Source: Pseudomonadota bacterium
GTDB lineage: Bacteria > Pseudomonadota > Alphaproteobacteria > Rhodobacterales > Rhodobacteraceae
Reading direction: 5' to 3'
Length of the DNA: 17,769 bases
Assembly (NCBI GenBank): GCA_027623875.1
Contig: JAQBUS010000004.1
Location: 1 to 17,769 of the forward strand
Shown here: piece after piece, positions 14,394-17,769 of the stretch
Layout of the letters: each line of letters opens with the position of its first letter
Numbering within the stretch: the first letter of the stretch is position 1
Notes under the pieces: model-generated
What the model saw: only the letters and a program-made list of their open reading frames with translations
Database searches by the model: none
What the model was told of the DNA's origin: nothing
Program-made: the position numbers and the translations under genes

Positions 14394-15827
14394 ATGACAA
14401 AAGCGGACGTGATAGTTGGTAAAATCACCCAGGTAATTGGGGCAGTTGTGGATGTTCAATTTGAAGGGGACTTGCCTCGAATTTTGAACTCTATAGTTAC
14501 TGAAAATAATGGCAAAAAATTAGTGTTAGAAGTAGCACAACATCTTGGTGAAAATACAGTAAGAGCAATTGCTATGGATGCTACTGAGGGCTTGGTTCGC
14601 GGTCAAAAAGTGACTGATACCGGAGGTCCAATTATGGTACCTGTAGGGAATGCAACTTTAGGACGAATTTTAAATGTTGTAGGCGAACCTGTCGATGAAG
14701 GTGGACCAGTTAGTGCGTCCGAGATGAGATCAATTCATCAGGATGCGCCAGCTTTTTCTGAGCAGGCGACAGAGTCCGTAGTTTTGGAAACAGGTATAAA
14801 AGTTATCGATTTATTAGCTCCCTATGCCAAGGGCGGAAAGATTGGTCTCTTTGGTGGAGCAGGAGTTGGTAAGACAGTTCTTATTATGGAATTAATAAAT
14901 AATATTGCGAAGGTTCATGACGGATATTCAGTGTTTGCTGGTGTAGGAGAGAGAACAAGAGAAGGAAATGATTTATATCACGAGATGATAGAATCGAAAG
15001 TTATAAACCCTGAGAACCTCGAAGAGAGTAAAGTGGCGTTAGTTTATGGTCAAATGAACGAACCTCCAGGAGCTCGGATGAGAGTTGCTTTAACTGGCCT
15101 TACATTGGCTGAGCAATTTAGGGATCAATCTGGCACTGATGTTCTTTTCTTTGTCGATAATATTTTTAGATTTACTCAAGCAGGTTCCGAGGTGTCAGCT
15201 CTTTTGGGTAGAATTCCCTCTGCTGTTGGCTATCAACCGACTTTGGCAACTGATATGGGGACTATGCAAGAAAGAATTACGTCAACAAAAGCCGGGTCAA
15301 TTACATCGGTACAAGCCGTGTACGTTCCTGCAGATGACCTAACAGACCCGGCCCCAGCCACCTCATTTGCCCACCTTGATGCTACCACAGTATTATCTAG
15401 GGCAATATCAGAGATTGGAATTTATCCGGCTGTGGATCCTTTGGACTCTACATCGCGTCTTATGGACCCGGCAATAGTTGGGGAAGAGCATTATATGGTA
15501 GCACGTGATGTTCAAGGTCTATTACAGAGGTACAAATCTCTACAAGATATCATAGCGATTCTTGGAATGGATGAACTCAGCGAAGAGGATAAGCTAACTG
15601 TTGCTAGGGCAAGAAAAATTCAAAGATTCCTTTCACAGCCTTTTGATGTAGCTAAAGTTTTTACAGGCTCAGACGGCAAGCAAGTTCCTTTGGAGGATAC
15701 TGTTAAGTCATTTAAAGCCGTGGTAGCTGGGGAGTATGATCATCTGCCAGAGGCTGCTTTTTATATGGTCGGAGGGATAGAAGAAGTTATAGAAAAAGCA
15801 GAAAAAATGGCCGCGGCAGCTGCCTAG
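14394..15827 (+). CDS. atpD: ATP synthase F1 subunit beta
   Basis: The beta subunit carries the catalytic sites that make ATP from ADP and phosphate. From the ATG at 14394 the protein is 477 residues. Motifs: P-loop GGAGVGKT (154-161), GERTREGNDLYHEM (185-198) with catalytic Glu186 and Arg187, the Walker B region VLFFVDNIFRFTQAGSEVSA, and the lever motif DELSEED near the C-terminus. A TTG in frame at 14382 would add four residues, but it overlaps the GGAG at 14384-14387 that serves as the ribosome binding site, so ATG is preferred. The gene lies 15 bases after atpG. Nothing is missing or altered. Confidence 0.99.
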   Translation: MTKADVIVGKITQVIGAVVDVQFEGDLPRILNSIVTENNGKKLVLEVAQHLGENTVRAIAMDATEGLVRGQKVTDTGGPIMVPVGNATLGRILNVVGEPVDEGGPVSASEMRSIHQDAPAFSEQATESVVLETGIKVIDLLAPYAKGGKIGLFGGAGVGKTVLIMELINNIAKVHDGYSVFAGVGERTREGNDLYHEMIESKVINPENLEESKVALVYGQMNEPPGARMRVALTGLTLAEQFRDQSGTDVLFFVDNIFRFTQAGSEVSALLGRIPSAVGYQPTLATDMGTMQERITSTKAGSITSVQAVYVPADDLTDPAPATSFAHLDATTVLSRAISEIGIYPAVDPLDSTSRLMDPAIVGEEHYMVARDVQGLLQRYKSLQDIIAILGMDELSEEDKLTVARARKIQRFLSQPFDVAKVFTGSDGKQVPLEDTVKSFKAVVAGEYDHLPEAAFYMVGGIEEVIEKAEKMAAAAA

Positions 15828-15840
15828 GAGATAACTTATA

Positions 15841-16227
15841 ATGGTAAAAATGCTACAATTTGATTTAGTCTCTCCTGAAAAGAGTTTGGTATCAACTCAA
15901 GCTAATGAGGTGAACATTCCGGGTTCTGAAGGAGACTTTACAGCTATGTCAGAGCACGCCCCACTTATAACTACTCTTAAACCTGGCTTTATAACGATAG
16001 TAACAGATGAAGGCTCAGAGCAATACTTTGTTACTGGCGGTTTTGCAGAGGTTTCTGCGGAAGGGGCTTCTATTTTAGCTGAGCATGCATTTTCTAAAGA
16101 GGATATGACAAGATCTTTGGCAGATGAGCTTATCTCTGAAGCTAACGAGCGTAGAGATCAAAATGCCACCGACAGCTCAACCAAGTATAGTTCAGATTTA
16201 GAGACTGCACTATCAATTATATCTTAG
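15841..16227 (+). CDS. atpC: ATP synthase F1 subunit epsilon
   Basis: Epsilon sits at the foot of the gamma shaft, couples it to the c-ring and can inhibit ATP hydrolysis. The 128-residue protein has the N-terminal beta-sandwich: FDLVSPEKSLVSTQANEVNI (7-26), PGSEGDFTAMSEHAPLITTL and YFVTGGFAEVSAEGASILAE. It then has a short helical C-terminal part. The ATG at 15841 is chosen because AGGAG (15826-15830) is ten bases upstream. An internal ATG at 15850 is possible but 19 bases from that site. It is the last gene of the operon. Its stop is three bases from the end of the convergent prs gene, so no terminator fits between them. Confidence 0.96.
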   Translation: MVKMLQFDLVSPEKSLVSTQANEVNIPGSEGDFTAMSEHAPLITTLKPGFITIVTDEGSEQYFVTGGFAEVSAEGASILAEHAFSKEDMTRSLADELISEANERRDQNATDSSTKYSSDLETALSIIS

Positions 16228-16230
16228 TAC

Positions 16231-17256
16231 TTAAAAGAGACTAGGATACATTCCTTCATAAACTGGGGCCAGGGTTTCATCAGTAAATAGCGACGAAACG
16301 CTAGTGCCACTCCATATATTCAAGATAGCCTGAGCAAACATTGGTGCTGTGGGAATAATTCTAATTTTTTTGCAGTCTTTAACTTCCTGTCTCGGCTCAA
16401 TAGAGTCAGTTATCACTAAGCTTTTCATTGAAGAGCTTTCGAGGCGTTCTAGGGCAGGCCCGCTTAATACGCCATGTGTAACATATGAATGGACTTCGGT
16501 TGCTCCGGCACTTAGCAGTAGGTCTGAGGCCTTGCATAATGTGCCCGCTGTGTCGCAGATGTCGTCGACTAAGATACAGCTCTTTCCCTTAACATCCCCA
16601 ATTATAGTCATTTCTGCCACTTCCCCAGGTTTTTCACGACGCTTATCTACTATGGCAATAGGAGCGCCCAGACGTTGGGCTAGCTCTCTAACACGAGCTA
16701 CTCCACCAACATCTGGAGAGACCAACATCAGTTCATCCAACTTGTTTTTAAAGTGGTATTTTATATCCAAGGAAAACAGTGGGGATGCGTATAAATTGTC
16801 TACTGGAAGATCAAAAAAACCTTGAATCTGTGCAGCATGGAGGTCCATGGTTAGAACTCTTTCGACCCCAGCTTCAGCTATTAAGTTTGAAACAAGCTTT
16901 GCGGATATTGGGGTCCGGGCCTTTGTTCGTCTATCTTGTCTTGCATAACCGAAGTAAGGAATTACAGCTGTTATGCGCGCGGCTGAGGACCTTCTTAAAG
17001 CATCAGTGATGATAAGCAGTTCCATGAGGTTATCATTCGCAGGATTGGACGTTGACTGAATTATAAACATGTCTTCACCGCGGACATTTTCAAAGACTTC
17101 TACAAAAATCTCTTGGTCAGTAAATCGCTCCACTCTTGCATCAACAAGTTTTGTTTTGAGTCCACGATGCATAGCCATTCTTTTTACGATTGATCTAGCC
17201 AGGTCGGGATTAGCATTTCCGGCAATTATCTTTAGTTCAGAATTTTTTGAAGACAT
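16231..17256 (-). CDS. prs: Ribose-phosphate pyrophosphokinase (PRPP synthetase)
   Basis: Prs transfers pyrophosphate from ATP to ribose 5-phosphate, making PRPP for purine, pyrimidine, NAD, histidine and tryptophan synthesis. The protein has 341 residues, somewhat longer than the roughly 315 of E. coli. Motifs: FENVRGEDMFIIQST (55-69), IPYFGYARQDRR (99-110), MDLHAAQIQGFFDLPVDNL (137-155) with catalytic His140, DKRR at 204-207 and the PRPP loop ILVDDICDTAGT (228-239). The family is usually VDD-IDTxGT, so Cys is the unusual residue here. The start is ATG at 17256. An out-of-frame ATG four bases earlier gives only seven codons. It is convergent with atpC. Confidence 0.97.
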   Translation of the reverse strand: MSSKNSELKIIAGNANPDLARSIVKRMAMHRGLKTKLVDARVERFTDQEIFVEVFENVRGEDMFIIQSTSNPANDNLMELLIITDALRRSSAARITAVIPYFGYARQDRRTKARTPISAKLVSNLIAEAGVERVLTMDLHAAQIQGFFDLPVDNLYASPLFSLDIKYHFKNKLDELMLVSPDVGGVARVRELAQRLGAPIAIVDKRREKPGEVAEMTIIGDVKGKSCILVDDICDTAGTLCKASDLLLSAGATEVHSYVTHGVLSGPALERLESSSMKSLVITDSIEPRQEVKDCKKIRIIPTAPMFAQAILNIWSGTSVSSLFTDETLAPVYEGMYPSLF

Positions 17257-17282
17257 GCATAATACCTAGTTTTTTTTAAAAA

Positions 17283-17312
17283 ATAATGTGAGACCTAATT
17301 ATCAGGTGCCAA
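17283..17312 (-). promoter_or_regulatory. Possible promoter of prs
   Basis: On the minus strand TTGGCA (17312-17307) and CATTAT (17288-17283) are 18 bp apart, matching five and four consensus bases. They lie about 27 bp before the prs ATG, giving a short leader that is rich in A and T. Confidence 0.4.
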
Positions 17313-17402
17313 GTCGTTTTCATAGTAAAACCTTATCAAATATTAAAAAAAGACTAAACCATATTGGGCTATAATAAAAACGGTTTCTAATTCGAGGGTA
17401 TG

Positions 17403-17769
17403 TTAAATTTCTGGTTGCTCTATTATATAATCTTCCCAATCCTCCTGAGAAACTTCAAATTCTGGTATAGCCCAACCTTTTACTGAAACACCTGCTTTAT
17501 GAACTGACTCATTTGTCCCTGATACTAAGGGGTGCCAATCAAAAAGTGGTTTATTTTCGTAAAGCAACCTATATGCACATGTATTAGGCATCCAATAGGC
17601 TACTGACTTAAGGTTCCTCGGCGTAAGTACCACACAATCTGGAACAAAATCTTTTCTATTTGTATACTGTCCGCATTTGCAAGTCTCTGTGTCTAATAAA
17701 CGGCACGAAATTTTTGTGAATTCAATTTCACTTGTGGTTTCGTCTTCAAGTTTCTGCAAACAACATTTC
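17403..17769 (-). CDS. YcgN/UPF0260 family cysteine-cluster protein, 5'-truncated by the window
   Basis: The frame is open to the window end and reads Lys-Cys-Cys before LQKLEDE, matching the conserved Cys-Cys-Leu near the N-terminus of the YcgN/UPF0260 family, so about 30 residues lie outside the window. Further cysteines follow in SCRLLDTETCKCGQY and in VPDC, a pattern expected to bind a metal or Fe-S cluster. The C-terminal half has the family features PNTCAYRLL, HPLVSG, and SVHKAGVSVKG before a Trp- and acid-rich end. The biochemical function of the family is not established. The apparent TTG at 17759 is an internal Leu codon, not a start. It lies upstream of prs on the same strand with 146 bp between. 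Confidence 0.9.
   Translation of the reverse strand, partial: KCCLQKLEDETTSEIEFTKISCRLLDTETCKCGQYTNRKDFVPDCVVLTPRNLKSVAYWMPNTCAYRLLYENKPLFDWHPLVSGTNESVHKAGVSVKGWAIPEFEVSQEDWEDYIIEQPEI

Noticed and set aside
1..17769. Mobile elements, CRISPR arrays, prophage, tRNA or rRNA genes.
   Set aside because: No transposase, integrase, terminal inverted repeats, regularly spaced repeats or tRNA-like cloverleaf were seen on either strand.

Overview
The window looks like chromosomal housekeeping DNA from a low-GC alphaproteobacterium. It is most like the Rhodobacterales (marine roseobacter relatives). I base this on the protein types: a DUF2125 protein, an alpha-type ClpA, an atpHAGDC F1 operon without F0 genes, a YcgN-family protein, and a MotA/MotB-like pair with an OmpA domain. 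The DNA is AT-rich, whereas most cultured Rhodobacterales are GC-rich, so a streamlined marine lineage is plausible. This placement rests on recognising sequence character, not on a search.

Layout. Positions 1-1773 (+) hold the 3' four-fifths of priA, cut by the window start. After a 221-bp gap comes tyrC (1995-2912, +, TTG start). It converges on a DUF2125 envelope protein (3003-3995, -). A 239-bp divergent gap with hairpins and a possible decayed gene end leads into a MotA/TolQ/ExbB-like channel protein (4235-5341, +) and a MotB-like protein with a very long coiled coil and an OmpA domain (5451-7469, +). A 369-bp gene-free stretch separates these from clpA (7839-10169, -). clpA is divergent from a class I methyltransferase gene (10425-11201, +). 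The F1-ATPase operon atpH-atpA-atpG-atpD-atpC (11399-16227, +) follows and meets prs (16231-17256, -) with only three bases between the stop codons. The right edge holds a YcgN-family gene (-) cut by the window end.

How the genes work together. The clearest unit is the atp operon, which encodes the five F1 subunits delta, alpha, gamma, beta and epsilon. The membrane F0 genes are not here, as is usual in alphaproteobacteria. The channel/coiled-coil pair almost certainly acts as one proton-driven envelope machine whose job I cannot name. PriA (replication restart), TyrC (tyrosine synthesis), ClpA (protein unfolding for ClpP) and Prs (PRPP synthesis) are independent core functions.

I see no insertion sequence, prophage, CRISPR array, rRNA or tRNA. 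The nearest thing to an under-described system is the 4235-7469 pair. The other leads are small: regulatory symmetry between clpA and the methyltransferase gene, a cryptic open stretch at 4026-4145, and start codons that need correcting for atpH and atpD.
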